6,813 nucleotides of DNA from Halobacteriovoraceae bacterium (GCA_018663815.1 JABJPQ010000145.1:1-6813); one strand, 5' to 3'. Positions 1 to 6,286 are shown, counted from the stretch's first letter. Notes: generated by a model not told the origin, from the letters alone. Numbers and translations are program-made.

Positions 1-220
1 ATCCCCAATATCCGGCCATAAAAACTGTATTAAGTATAAGTGCAGAGATGAGTATTTTGGGTTTAAACAATAGCTCTAGTAATCTTTTAGGGCCTTCTGC
101 TTTAAGTTTAACTCCAAATAATCCTGCAATAAATGTGGCGATAACACTTATACCCATGCTGACCAATGTTAGAGGTATCAGAACTGTTGGTACGATGAGG
201 GGATGAACTTGCTCTATCAT
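1..220 (-). CDS. Small-to-unknown-size membrane protein, N-terminal part (cut by left edge)
   Basis: The frame opens at ATG 220 and stays open to the window edge, giving 73 residues of an incomplete protein. Two hydrophobic stretches are visible, about residues 8-34 (IVPTVLIPLTLVSMGISVIA and onward) and about 55-71 (ILISALILNTVFMAGYW). They are joined by a basic, polar linker (KLKAEGPKRLLELLFKPK), so this is an integral membrane protein with at least two helices. There is no cleavable signal peptide. The start lies one base after the stop of the upstream phosphotransferase-like gene (TAA-T-ATG). No well-spaced Shine-Dalgarno is present: GGAAGAG lies about 15 bases upstream, too far. Translation is therefore probably coupled to the upstream gene. 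I do not recognise the family from the fragment. The tight spacing suggests a shared role with the upstream enzyme, for example a membrane anchor, transporter or sensor, but nothing seen decides which. Confidence 0.75.
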   Translation of the reverse strand, partial: MIEQVHPLIVPTVLIPLTLVSMGISVIATFIAGLFGVKLKAEGPKRLLELLFKPKILISALILNTVFMAGYWG

Positions 221-221
221 A

Positions 222-2564
222 TTACTGTAAATTAACTCTTCCATTATTTCCATCTACCCATATTTTATCGCCATCTTTAAAATTTAAATGACAGTTATTA
301 ATTCCGCTTACCGCAGGTAATTCCATTTCTCGTGCTACGATAGCACAATGGGATAAAACACCACCTTTAGCCACAACAATACCATTCACTTTGGTAAAAA
401 GAGGGGTCCAGCCTGGATCTGTCGCTTCTGCTACCAAAATTGTATTTTCCTCTATATTGTCTAGATCGACACTATTTATATCTGTGACAACTTTCACAAC
501 ACCTTGGGCTAATCCAGGAGAGAGAGCTTCACCTTTGATTGATTTTTTTAAAAAGGTAGCATCTTTATTTAAAATAACATTTTCCAACTCACTTAGAGAT
601 ATAATTTGAGGTAAAGAGAATTTTTTAAAGGCTTCTCGTTCTTCTTTTCTGGTTTTAATTAGGTCTAAGGTTTCATCAGTTAAACTTTTTAATGTAAGTC
701 CAGTTAATTGAGAGATCTCCTTTTCATCCAACCAAAAAATGTCATTACCGATACCAAGTCTTTTACCTATTTCAAGAGCCAGAAAACGAATATGAGCATA
801 AGGTTTTAAAAGTTCCATTTTCCATTGCTCTCTTAGTTCTAGCATCTCCTTTAAAAGACCCCATTCTTGTTTTATAATAGGTACCTTAAAGCTATTAAGA
901 GCTTCAATTTCACTTAAGACTTGCTTGGATGTTTCTTTGCTTTTCATTTTATATTTAAGATAATCCTCTTTCTCTAAACGATAAAAAGCATCATCGCCAA
1001 TTTCAATCCAACGAGGATTTGAGAGCTCAAGTTCTCCAGCTGCTCTGTGCCCATACCGAGACATAAAAAAGGCTTGTTTTTCCTTATAAGCACAGGATCT
1101 TTTAAAGTAATTTCCCATTTCCATTGTTGTTGTTTTGAGTCCAATACTCATCCATCTTTTTAATATAACTTGAGTTTCCTCTTTTCCTTTTATGCTGGAT
1201 ATAATTGTTGTGAGAGAGCTTAAGCTTGATTCTGTGAGAATAATAAGTATAAACGGGCAGTGGAGTGTGTGCTTTGCAAAGTTATGATATTCTTTTTGGA
1301 AACGGTTAATTAGTTGTTTATCACTCCAGTCATCAAATAAGTCTGGCTCCATTGGTCGACTCATATGGACTTTAAACTTATTAAGTTCTTTGCGACAATT
1401 TGAGAGTAACTTTTTCCTATTAGTACTCAGGTTCCAACCGACCTGCACCATTTTGAAAATTGTATAAGGAGTTTTAAGAATTGTTTCGAGATTAATTTTT
1501 TGCCAATCAAATTTTAGATGTGGTCTTGGCAATGGAATTATTCGGTAAGGAATTGGTCCGAAATAGAGTGAACTCATGAGGTCTAAATTAACATAAGCAG
1601 CACCAAAAACTTTGTCCAAAAGTGATTTTTTATGGGCTTCTTTTTTATCATTAAAGCTAATATAACCAAGCTTATGAAGTGCGTCCCCAAATGCATTGTG
1701 GGGAGAAAATGCTTTTTGCCAAAGCTTAAAGGTCATGTGGGTTGGTCTACCAGTCCATTCAGCAAATGTTTGTCCATCCCAGATTGTTTGCGGATCAAAT
1801 TCTTTTTTAAGTCTTGCAAGCTCTATTCGGGATAAATTTTTTCGGTAAGATTGAGAGCGTAGAGATGTAATTGGTCTGGCCTGCAAAACATAAAGACAAC
1901 CATCTTCTACGGCCCACTCCATGTCTACTTCATACCCAAGACTTTCTTTAACTTTTAAACCTGTATTGGCAACTTCCATGACTAAGTCAACATCATCAAT
2001 TATGTTATGCCATTGGTCTTCATTATTTTTTGAAAAGGATTTTGGAGTTACCTTACCAGAGACTAAGTCCTCTCCCAGCCCTTCAATTAACTCTAGAATC
2101 CACTCATCACTTTCACCTCTGGGGTCTTTACTAAAGAAGACACCTGAGTATTTAGGAGTTAACATTCTTTGAATAACAACATTCATTCCTGCTTCAATCT
2201 CAGATCCTAAGAAATGTTTTCGGTAAGCTTTTGAGGAATGTTTATCTTTTGAGTTAAAACAAGATTTTATGGCCGCTTCGAGAGCAGATTTTTCAGTAAT
2301 ATCAAGAAACGTAGAGTTTTGTCCGGCAAAACTAAAGTCTTTGGAATCTTCCGATTTAGCAGAGCTTCTTATGGCCAGCTTACAATATGAGTTATCTTGC
2401 CACCACTTTTCAATTTTATCAAAATCATCCTTGGTTTTCGGTTGGCTTGTGAGTACCATTCCCTTTGGAACTGTAAAGTCTCTTTGATATAAAATACCAA
2501 GCATTTGTGCCTTACCACCTAGATAAGTATCTTCAAGTGTAATATCTTTGAATTCTACCAACAT
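222..2564 (-). CDS. PEP-synthase/rifampicin-phosphotransferase-like enzyme (ATP-grasp plus phosphohistidine domain)
   Basis: This 780-aa protein has the layout of the PEP-utilising/pyruvate phosphate dikinase superfamily. Residues ~1-235 form the PPDK-type ATP-grasp domain: LGGKAQMLG near 15-23, AIRSSAKSED at 64-73, SFAGQNSTF at 78-86 and the closing LQARPIT at 227-233. A long helical middle follows (~236-675) with RYGHRAAGELEL at 503-514, a motif shared with rifampicin phosphotransferase-like proteins. The C-terminal phosphohistidine swivel domain (~678-780) carries GGVLSHCAIVAREMELPAV with probable catalytic His739. The C-terminal PEP/pyruvate-binding barrel of true PpsA and PpdK is absent. 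In Rph enzymes this layout moves the ATP beta-phosphate through the His to a small molecule bound by the middle domain; the substrate here is unknown. An ATG at 2606 would add 14 residues, but it has no Shine-Dalgarno. ATG 2564 has GAGG five bases upstream and fits the family N-terminus, so it was chosen. Probably cytoplasmic; first gene of a unit with the membrane protein downstream. Confidence 0.88.
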   Translation of the reverse strand: MLVEFKDITLEDTYLGGKAQMLGILYQRDFTVPKGMVLTSQPKTKDDFDKIEKWWQDNSYCKLAIRSSAKSEDSKDFSFAGQNSTFLDITEKSALEAAIKSCFNSKDKHSSKAYRKHFLGSEIEAGMNVVIQRMLTPKYSGVFFSKDPRGESDEWILELIEGLGEDLVSGKVTPKSFSKNNEDQWHNIIDDVDLVMEVANTGLKVKESLGYEVDMEWAVEDGCLYVLQARPITSLRSQSYRKNLSRIELARLKKEFDPQTIWDGQTFAEWTGRPTHMTFKLWQKAFSPHNAFGDALHKLGYISFNDKKEAHKKSLLDKVFGAAYVNLDLMSSLYFGPIPYRIIPLPRPHLKFDWQKINLETILKTPYTIFKMVQVGWNLSTNRKKLLSNCRKELNKFKVHMSRPMEPDLFDDWSDKQLINRFQKEYHNFAKHTLHCPFILIILTESSLSSLTTIISSIKGKEETQVILKRWMSIGLKTTTMEMGNYFKRSCAYKEKQAFFMSRYGHRAAGELELSNPRWIEIGDDAFYRLEKEDYLKYKMKSKETSKQVLSEIEALNSFKVPIIKQEWGLLKEMLELREQWKMELLKPYAHIRFLALEIGKRLGIGNDIFWLDEKEISQLTGLTLKSLTDETLDLIKTRKEEREAFKKFSLPQIISLSELENVILNKDATFLKKSIKGEALSPGLAQGVVKVVTDINSVDLDNIEENTILVAEATDPGWTPLFTKVNGIVVAKGGVLSHCAIVAREMELPAVSGINNCHLNFKDGDKIWVDGNNGRVNLQ

Positions 2565-2569
2565 AGAAA

Positions 2570-2573
2570 CCTC
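2570..2573 (-). promoter_or_regulatory. Ribosome binding site deciding the start of the phosphotransferase-like gene
   Basis: On the minus strand the sequence reads CTGAGGTTTCT-ATG, so GAGG lies five bases before the ATG at 2564. The in-frame ATG further upstream at 2606 is preceded only by AT-rich sequence with no purine-rich core. This makes 2564 the better start. Confidence 0.7.
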
Positions 2574-2579
2574 AGCTTT

Positions 2580-2609
2580 TTGATTTTTATATCTTTTCAA
2601 TAGCATAAT
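2580..2609 (+). promoter_or_regulatory. Candidate promoter for histidine decarboxylase
   Basis: TTGATT (2580-2585) and CATAAT (2604-2609) are separated by 18 bp. They match the sigma70 boxes at four of six and five of six positions. The start of transcription would fall near 2616, inside the palindrome at 2614-2627, which would suit repression by a factor bound there. A second possible -10, TATAGT at 2649-2654, has no recognisable -35 and would leave only about nine leader bases. Confidence 0.25.
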
Positions 2610-2614
2610 TTACA
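2586..2614 (-). promoter_or_regulatory. Candidate promoter for the phosphotransferase-like gene
   Basis: Read on the minus strand, TATAAA (2591-2586) is a five-of-six match to a -10 box. At 17 bp spacing it has only a poor -35 (TGTAAA, 2614-2609, three of six). Transcription would start near 2579, giving a leader of about 15 bases that still contains the GAGG ribosome binding site. In such AT-rich DNA this could be chance. Confidence 0.3.
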
Positions 2615-2627
2615 TGATTTTAATCAT
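2614..2627. repeat. Perfect palindrome in the divergent promoter region (possible operator)
   Basis: ATGATT-TT-AATCAT is a perfect 6-2-6 inverted repeat. It lies midway in the 105-bp gap between the divergent phosphotransferase-like and histidine decarboxylase genes. It abuts the candidate -35 of the minus promoter and covers the predicted start of the plus promoter. The halves ATGAT/ATCAT resemble part of a Fur box, but the spacing does not match the usual 19-bp or 7-1-7 layout. It could be a site for a dimeric regulator acting on both genes. No regulator gene is in the window. Confidence 0.45.
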
Positions 2628-2660
2628 TTTTATTTGTGTGCTTTAACTTATAGTGATCTA

Positions 2661-2665
2661 GGGAG
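2661..2665 (+). promoter_or_regulatory. Ribosome binding site deciding the start of histidine decarboxylase
   Basis: GGGAG lies four bases before the ATG at 2670. The longer open frame would need a TTG at 2634 that lacks a Shine-Dalgarno. The inner ATG also matches the N-terminal length of known enzymes of this family. Confidence 0.7.
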
Positions 2666-2669
2666 ATAT

Positions 2670-3776
2670 ATGGAAAATTATCAAAGACGTTTAAAAGAAT
2701 TTTACACTTATCTGCAAGCTAAGACAGAGCGTATGATAGGGTATCCATCAAACCAAGTATATGATTACTCTGAACTTTATGACTTTTTTAAACTGAGTAT
2801 TAATAACTTAGGCGACCCTTTAAGTAATGGACCCTTTAAGGTTAAGGCTCATGAGTTTGAAAAAGAGGTGATTGAATTTGTCGCTGAGATAACGGGTGTA
2901 GCCGATAATAATTTTTGGGGCTATGTTACTAATGGTGGTACGGAAGGTAATATGTATGGGTTATATGTTGCTCGCGAAATGTACCCAGACAGTATCGTTT
3001 ATTACTCAGAAGAAGCACACTACTCAATTCCAAAAGTATTAAAACTGCTTAAAATGCCTTCAATTGCTATAAGTACTAACTCTAATGGAGAGATGGATTT
3101 AAAAGATTTAAAAAATGTATTGCAAGTCAATCGAACCAAGGTTCCTATTTTTATGGCCACTATCGGCACGACTATGAAAGGAGCAGTTGATTCGGTTAAA
3201 GGAATTCAAAACTGTGTCAGGGAGTTAGCATTTCCAAATCATTATATACATTGTGATAGTGCTCTAAGCGGGATGATTCTTCCCTTCTGTGAAACAGCTC
3301 CTGGCTTTGGAATTATTGACGGTGTTCATTCTTTTTCCATCTCGGGCCATAAAATGTTTGGCTCACCTATGCCATGTGGTGTTGTCGTTGCCAAAAAAGA
3401 CTATGTTGATCGCATTGGAAGTTCGATTGAGTATATAGGAGCACTGGATACAACTCTGAGTGGGTCACGTAATGGGCATACTCCATTGTTACTGTGGTAC
3501 GCGATTAAAAAACATGGCTTTGAAGGATATAAAACAACAGTCCAAGGATGCCTTGCTGTTGCTGACCATATTATTGACGAGCTCGCAAAACATGATATAA
3601 AAGCCTGGCGCAACAAATTCTCGGTCACTGTTATTATCCCCAGACCTTCTCAGCATATAATTGATAAATGGCAAATCGCAATTCAAAATGATATTGCTCA
3701 TATTGTTAGTATGCCTCATGTGACAAAAGAGCAGATAGACCTTTTTATTATCGATTATGTTAAGGATATGACTTAG
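2670..3776 (+). CDS. hdc: PLP-dependent histidine decarboxylase
   Basis: This 368-aa cytoplasmic enzyme should convert L-histidine to histamine and CO2 using pyridoxal phosphate. It closely resembles the Gram-negative enzymes typified by Morganella morganii HDC (about 378 aa). Motifs in order: GYP at 24-26; FSINN-like KLSINNLGD at 41-49; GYVTNGGTEGN at 84-94; YYSEEAHYS at 111-119, whose His117 should stack on the PLP ring; HCDSALSGMILPF at 194-206 with PLP-contacting Asp196; SISGHKMFGSP at 223-233 with Schiff-base Lys228; SGSRNGHTP at 264-272; and AWRNKFSVTVI near 312-322. All core residues are present, so it looks active. It belongs to the group II PLP decarboxylases and is not the pyruvoyl type of Gram-positive bacteria. 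A related amino acid decarboxylase is the main alternative, but SGHKMFGSPMPCG and HxDxALSG strongly favour histidine. It is transcribed alone, divergent from the phosphotransferase-like gene. Its end overlaps the convergent MFS gene by 17 bp. Confidence 0.93.
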   Translation: MENYQRRLKEFYTYLQAKTERMIGYPSNQVYDYSELYDFFKLSINNLGDPLSNGPFKVKAHEFEKEVIEFVAEITGVADNNFWGYVTNGGTEGNMYGLYVAREMYPDSIVYYSEEAHYSIPKVLKLLKMPSIAISTNSNGEMDLKDLKNVLQVNRTKVPIFMATIGTTMKGAVDSVKGIQNCVRELAFPNHYIHCDSALSGMILPFCETAPGFGIIDGVHSFSISGHKMFGSPMPCGVVVAKKDYVDRIGSSIEYIGALDTTLSGSRNGHTPLLLWYAIKKHGFEGYKTTVQGCLAVADHIIDELAKHDIKAWRNKFSVTVIIPRPSQHIIDKWQIAIQNDIAHIVSMPHVTKEQIDLFIIDYVKDMT

Positions 3777-4968
3777 CTAGTTCATTTTTTCGTGTAAAAG
3801 ATTGCATGAATTGCGCTAATAAACTAAGGATTAAATACCCACCGACTAGTGGCAGGGTTGTTTGGTTAAAACTCATTCCAATTACCACGGCCAAAGTTAT
3901 AGAAAAAACATTTTGTAGTGTGCTTATAAATGCACTTGCTACTCCTGCAATATGGCCATGAGGGGCCATCGCAAGTGAGTTTAAATTACCAAATAAAATT
4001 CCCATACTTCCAAATGAGATCAACATATAAAGCATAAAAATTAAAAGAGAAGGTTGCTCTGCCAAATATAAAGAATAAGCGAGGTAAAGAGCCGATGTTA
4101 TATTTAAATTATACAAGGCATATTTCACAAGCTTTAGCATACCAAATTTTTCTACCAGTTTAGAGTTAATAAAGGACGAGATTCCAATTGCTATAGCAAG
4201 GACTCCAAAGTAGTAGGGAAATTCTTCTTTTAAATAATAGATTTCTTGAAAAATTTGTTGTGCCGAAAAAATGTATCCTAAAAATGCACCAAATATTATT
4301 CCTGAGGATATAGTATGAATCAACGTTGGTCGATGTTGCCATAACTCAATAACCGATAGTTTAATTTGCAGTAAAGAAAGCTTTGATCTTGCTTCTTTAG
4401 GATGAGTTTCAGTAAGCCTAAATTTTAACCAAATCAAACCTATAAGGGCCAAGGCCATAAGTAAGACAAAAATACTTCTCCATTTGGTGAAACTAAGAAT
4501 AATTTGTCCGATACTAGGAGCGATAGCAGGAACAATAACAAAGACCATCGTGATTAAAGACATTATTTTGGCCATCGAGTTTCCAGTGAACTGATCTCTG
4601 ACAATAGCTAAGCTAACAATTCTCGTTGAAGCGACACCTATACCCTGTAAAAATCGGCTAAGTAAAAGTATTTCAAAACTGGTACTAAGAACAGAGAGAA
4701 TGCAACCAAGGATAAAAAGAATAACCCCAAAGTAAATGATTGGTTTGCGGCCATAGCTGTCAGACAACGGGCCATAAAAAAGCTGTCCAATACTGAGTCC
4801 AAAAAAAAGTGAGCTAATAACAAACTGGGTATCATTTACATTTTGAACTTGAAATTCAGTACGTATTATTGCTAAGGCGGGTAAAATTGCATCGATGGCC
4901 AAAGCCGCCAGGGACATCAGTAATGCCATCAGACAGACAAATTCAAATTGTGATTTCATTGATTGCAC
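3760..4968 (-). CDS. Bcr/CflA-family MFS drug or metabolite exporter
   Basis: This is a 402-aa inner-membrane protein, hydrophobic along its length in the pattern of about 12 helices, the usual size for DHA1-type drug:proton antiporters. Helix 1 carries an acidic residue in AIDAILPAL (Asp26), as is common in Bcr/CflA proteins. The loop 2-3 motif A is GPLSDSYGRKP at 66-76. RFLQGIGVASTRIVSLAIVRD-like sequence at 105-125 is the helix 4 motif B region, and VPAIAPSIGQIIL at 146-158 is the helix 5 motif. APHGHIAGVASAFISTLQ at 335-352 matches the family's helix 10-11 signature. Known members export bicyclomycin, sulfonamides, cysteine and other small molecules; this substrate is unknown. The start is GTG 4968, with AAGG seven bases upstream; the ATG at 4959 is too far from it. 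The gene follows the methyltransferase by nine bases and converges on hdc, so export of histamine or a derivative is possible but unproven. Confidence 0.9.
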   Translation of the reverse strand: MQSMKSQFEFVCLMALLMSLAALAIDAILPALAIIRTEFQVQNVNDTQFVISSLFFGLSIGQLFYGPLSDSYGRKPIIYFGVILFILGCILSVLSTSFEILLLSRFLQGIGVASTRIVSLAIVRDQFTGNSMAKIMSLITMVFVIVPAIAPSIGQIILSFTKWRSIFVLLMALALIGLIWLKFRLTETHPKEARSKLSLLQIKLSVIELWQHRPTLIHTISSGIIFGAFLGYIFSAQQIFQEIYYLKEEFPYYFGVLAIAIGISSFINSKLVEKFGMLKLVKYALYNLNITSALYLAYSLYLAEQPSLLIFMLYMLISFGSMGILFGNLNSLAMAPHGHIAGVASAFISTLQNVFSITLAVVIGMSFNQTTLPLVGGYLILSLLAQFMQSFTRKNELAKSYP

Positions 4969-4975
4969 AAAATAG

Positions 4976-4979
4976 CCTT
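4976..4979 (-). promoter_or_regulatory. Ribosome binding site of the MFS gene, overlapping the methyltransferase stop
   Basis: On the minus strand the sequence reads TTTAAGGCTATTTT-GTG. AAGG shares two bases with the TAA stop of the upstream methyltransferase and lies seven bases before GTG 4968. A ribosome terminating on the methyltransferase would cover this site, so the two genes are probably translationally coupled. Confidence 0.6.
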
Positions 4980-6141
4980 AAATGGAAAAGTAGTTTAAGC
5001 TTTTCATTTTTTGCTCAAGATAAGGGTTGATACTCCACTCATTTTTAAATTGCAGGTATTTATTTATATTGTCTTCTTTGTTCATGACCGGTTGTGAGTT
5101 TCGTTTTGAGCAACGAAGTAAAATGTTTTTGGCCGTATGCTCAAGGTCAATAAATTCCATGCATTGTACTTTATAATCAGCGATTTCTAACAGCTGTGCA
5201 CGCATTGAATCCGTAATGATTGCCGTTAGGCGGTCTTTTAAAATACCATGTTTTAACATGGCACTTGAGTTTTCATTGTGTAATTGTTGATTAAGTTCAT
5301 GTTGACAGCAAGGAACAAACATCATTTGAGTTGCATTGTTTTTGAGTGAAAATAAAATAGCATCATCTGTTGCTATGTCACAAGCATGAAGAGTAATGAC
5401 AAAGTCTATTGGTTGATCCGTTTGAAAATTATGAATTTGGCCATGGACAAAATTTAGGTGTGAGAAATTTAGTTTGCTAGCAAGCTGGTTACAATGATCG
5501 ATAACCTCTTCTTTGATATCTATGCCAGTTATTTTGACTTGGGTTTTTAGGACATTTTTAAAGTAATGATAGATGGCAAATGTTAAGTACGATTTGCCAC
5601 ATCCAAAGTCTATAATGTGTTGAGGAGATCCATCGTGCTTGGTATATAAGTTATCAACTAATTCAAGAAAACGATTAATCTGTTTGAACTTTTTATAAAA
5701 ATTAGGTTTTACCTTTCCAGATGGTTCCATCACTCCAATTTCGATGAGAAATGGGCAAGGTATATTGTCTGGAATGAGATAGTTTTTTGTTCGATTACCT
5801 TTTGAAACATGGGCAATATCTGATTTTTTTTCAATAATCTTACCAACAAGTTTTTTGTTAAACAAAACTTGATATTCAATTGAGTCTGACTTTATGAGAA
5901 GTTGCTTATATGCTTGCAGTAGTTTCGGTAAATCCTTAGTTATAAATTCACTTTTTAGAATTGTCTTAATGTCATTATGTTTTTGATGTCTAAACTCAAC
6001 TTTTAACTCATTGAGATTTGATACTGACTTGGCATGAATACTTTTTATCACATTTGTTTTCTCACGCGGTGCTGAAAAAGTACAGCTATGCATTTCGTTA
6101 GATTGTAGTAAATCTCTAAATATCTTTGATGCTTTTTCCAT
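4978..6141 (-). CDS. Class I SAM-dependent methyltransferase (Methyltransf_32/METTL25-like)
   Basis: This 387-aa protein is probably cytoplasmic, with no signal peptide or membrane segment. The N-terminal ~120 residues form a family-specific region ending in KGNRTKNYLIP. A conserved lead-in follows (PFLIEIGVMEPSGKV at 130-144; KFKQINRFLELVD at 151-163). The Rossmann core has motif I DFGCGKSYLT at 178-187 for SAM binding and GIDIK at 206-210, whose Asp208 should bind the SAM ribose. Family signatures come next: TLHACDIATD at 250-259, VPCCQHEL at 276-283 and EHTAKN at 334-339. These recall the Methyltransf_32 group, including eukaryotic METTL25/RRNAD1, whose bacterial members are mostly uncharacterised; the substrate cannot be named. 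ATG 6141 gives full length but has no clear Shine-Dalgarno. The next ATG, 6093, has none either. It is the first gene of a two-gene unit with the MFS exporter. Confidence 0.82.
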   Translation of the reverse strand: MEKASKIFRDLLQSNEMHSCTFSAPREKTNVIKSIHAKSVSNLNELKVEFRHQKHNDIKTILKSEFITKDLPKLLQAYKQLLIKSDSIEYQVLFNKKLVGKIIEKKSDIAHVSKGNRTKNYLIPDNIPCPFLIEIGVMEPSGKVKPNFYKKFKQINRFLELVDNLYTKHDGSPQHIIDFGCGKSYLTFAIYHYFKNVLKTQVKITGIDIKEEVIDHCNQLASKLNFSHLNFVHGQIHNFQTDQPIDFVITLHACDIATDDAILFSLKNNATQMMFVPCCQHELNQQLHNENSSAMLKHGILKDRLTAIITDSMRAQLLEIADYKVQCMEFIDLEHTAKNILLRCSKRNSQPVMNKEDNINKYLQFKNEWSINPYLEQKMKSLNYFSI

Positions 6142-6201
6142 GTTTGAATCTATAGCAGTATTGCTAAGTATTTGAAAGTAATATAAAAAACCTTAAGTAA
6201 A

Positions 6202-6220
6202 ACTTATCTATTACATAAGT
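6202..6220. repeat. Inverted repeat ACTTAT-N7-ATAAGT upstream of the methyltransferase
   Basis: A perfect 6-bp inverted repeat with a 7-bp spacer lies in the divergent intergenic region. The same ATAAGT word recurs at 6274-6279, and the longer ACATAAGT occurs at 6213-6220 and 6272-6279. It is too AT-rich and lacks the T-tract geometry for a terminator. It may be a regulator site shared by the divergent genes, or chance in AT-rich sequence. Confidence 0.3.
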
Positions 6221-6256
6221 ATTCATTAAAGGTATGCCGCGCATCATTGTAAGTTG

Positions 6257-6286
6257 TTGAAATTATTGTGGACATAAGTCTATAAA
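6257..6286 (+). promoter_or_regulatory. Sigma70-like promoter for the exported-protein gene
   Basis: TTGAAA (6257-6262) and TATAAA (6281-6286) are 18 bp apart. Each matches its consensus box at five of six positions. Transcription should begin near 6293, giving a leader of about 73 bases before ATG 6366. This is the best promoter seen in the window. Confidence 0.55.

Noticed and set aside
391..2487. Several plus-strand open frames of 65-85 codons (391-609, 1632-1835, 1921-2172, 2269-2487)
   Set aside because: All lie antisense inside the phosphotransferase-like gene, show no family motifs, and are explained as shadows of that frame.
222..2564. Calling the large enzyme PEP synthase (ppsA) or pyruvate phosphate dikinase (ppdK)
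   Set aside because: The C-terminal PEP/pyruvate-binding barrel is missing and the domain layout fits the rifampicin phosphotransferase type better.
2614..2627. Canonical Fur box
   Set aside because: The half-sites resemble ATGAT/ATCAT, but the distance between them does not fit the 19-bp consensus or the 7-1-7 layout. Kept only as an unassigned palindrome.
2634..2669. TTG start giving a 380-aa histidine decarboxylase
   Set aside because: There is no Shine-Dalgarno at the TTG, while ATG 2670 has GGGAG at good spacing and matches the family N-terminal length.
3401..3719. Minus-strand open frames of about 75 codons opposite hdc
   Set aside because: They overlap the highly conserved hdc core in antisense and have no recognisable domain or supported start.
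4638..4835. 65-codon minus-strand frame inside the MFS gene, hydrophobic
   Set aside because: It is the same strand in a shifted frame of an established transporter. Its hydrophobicity follows from the overlapping sequence.
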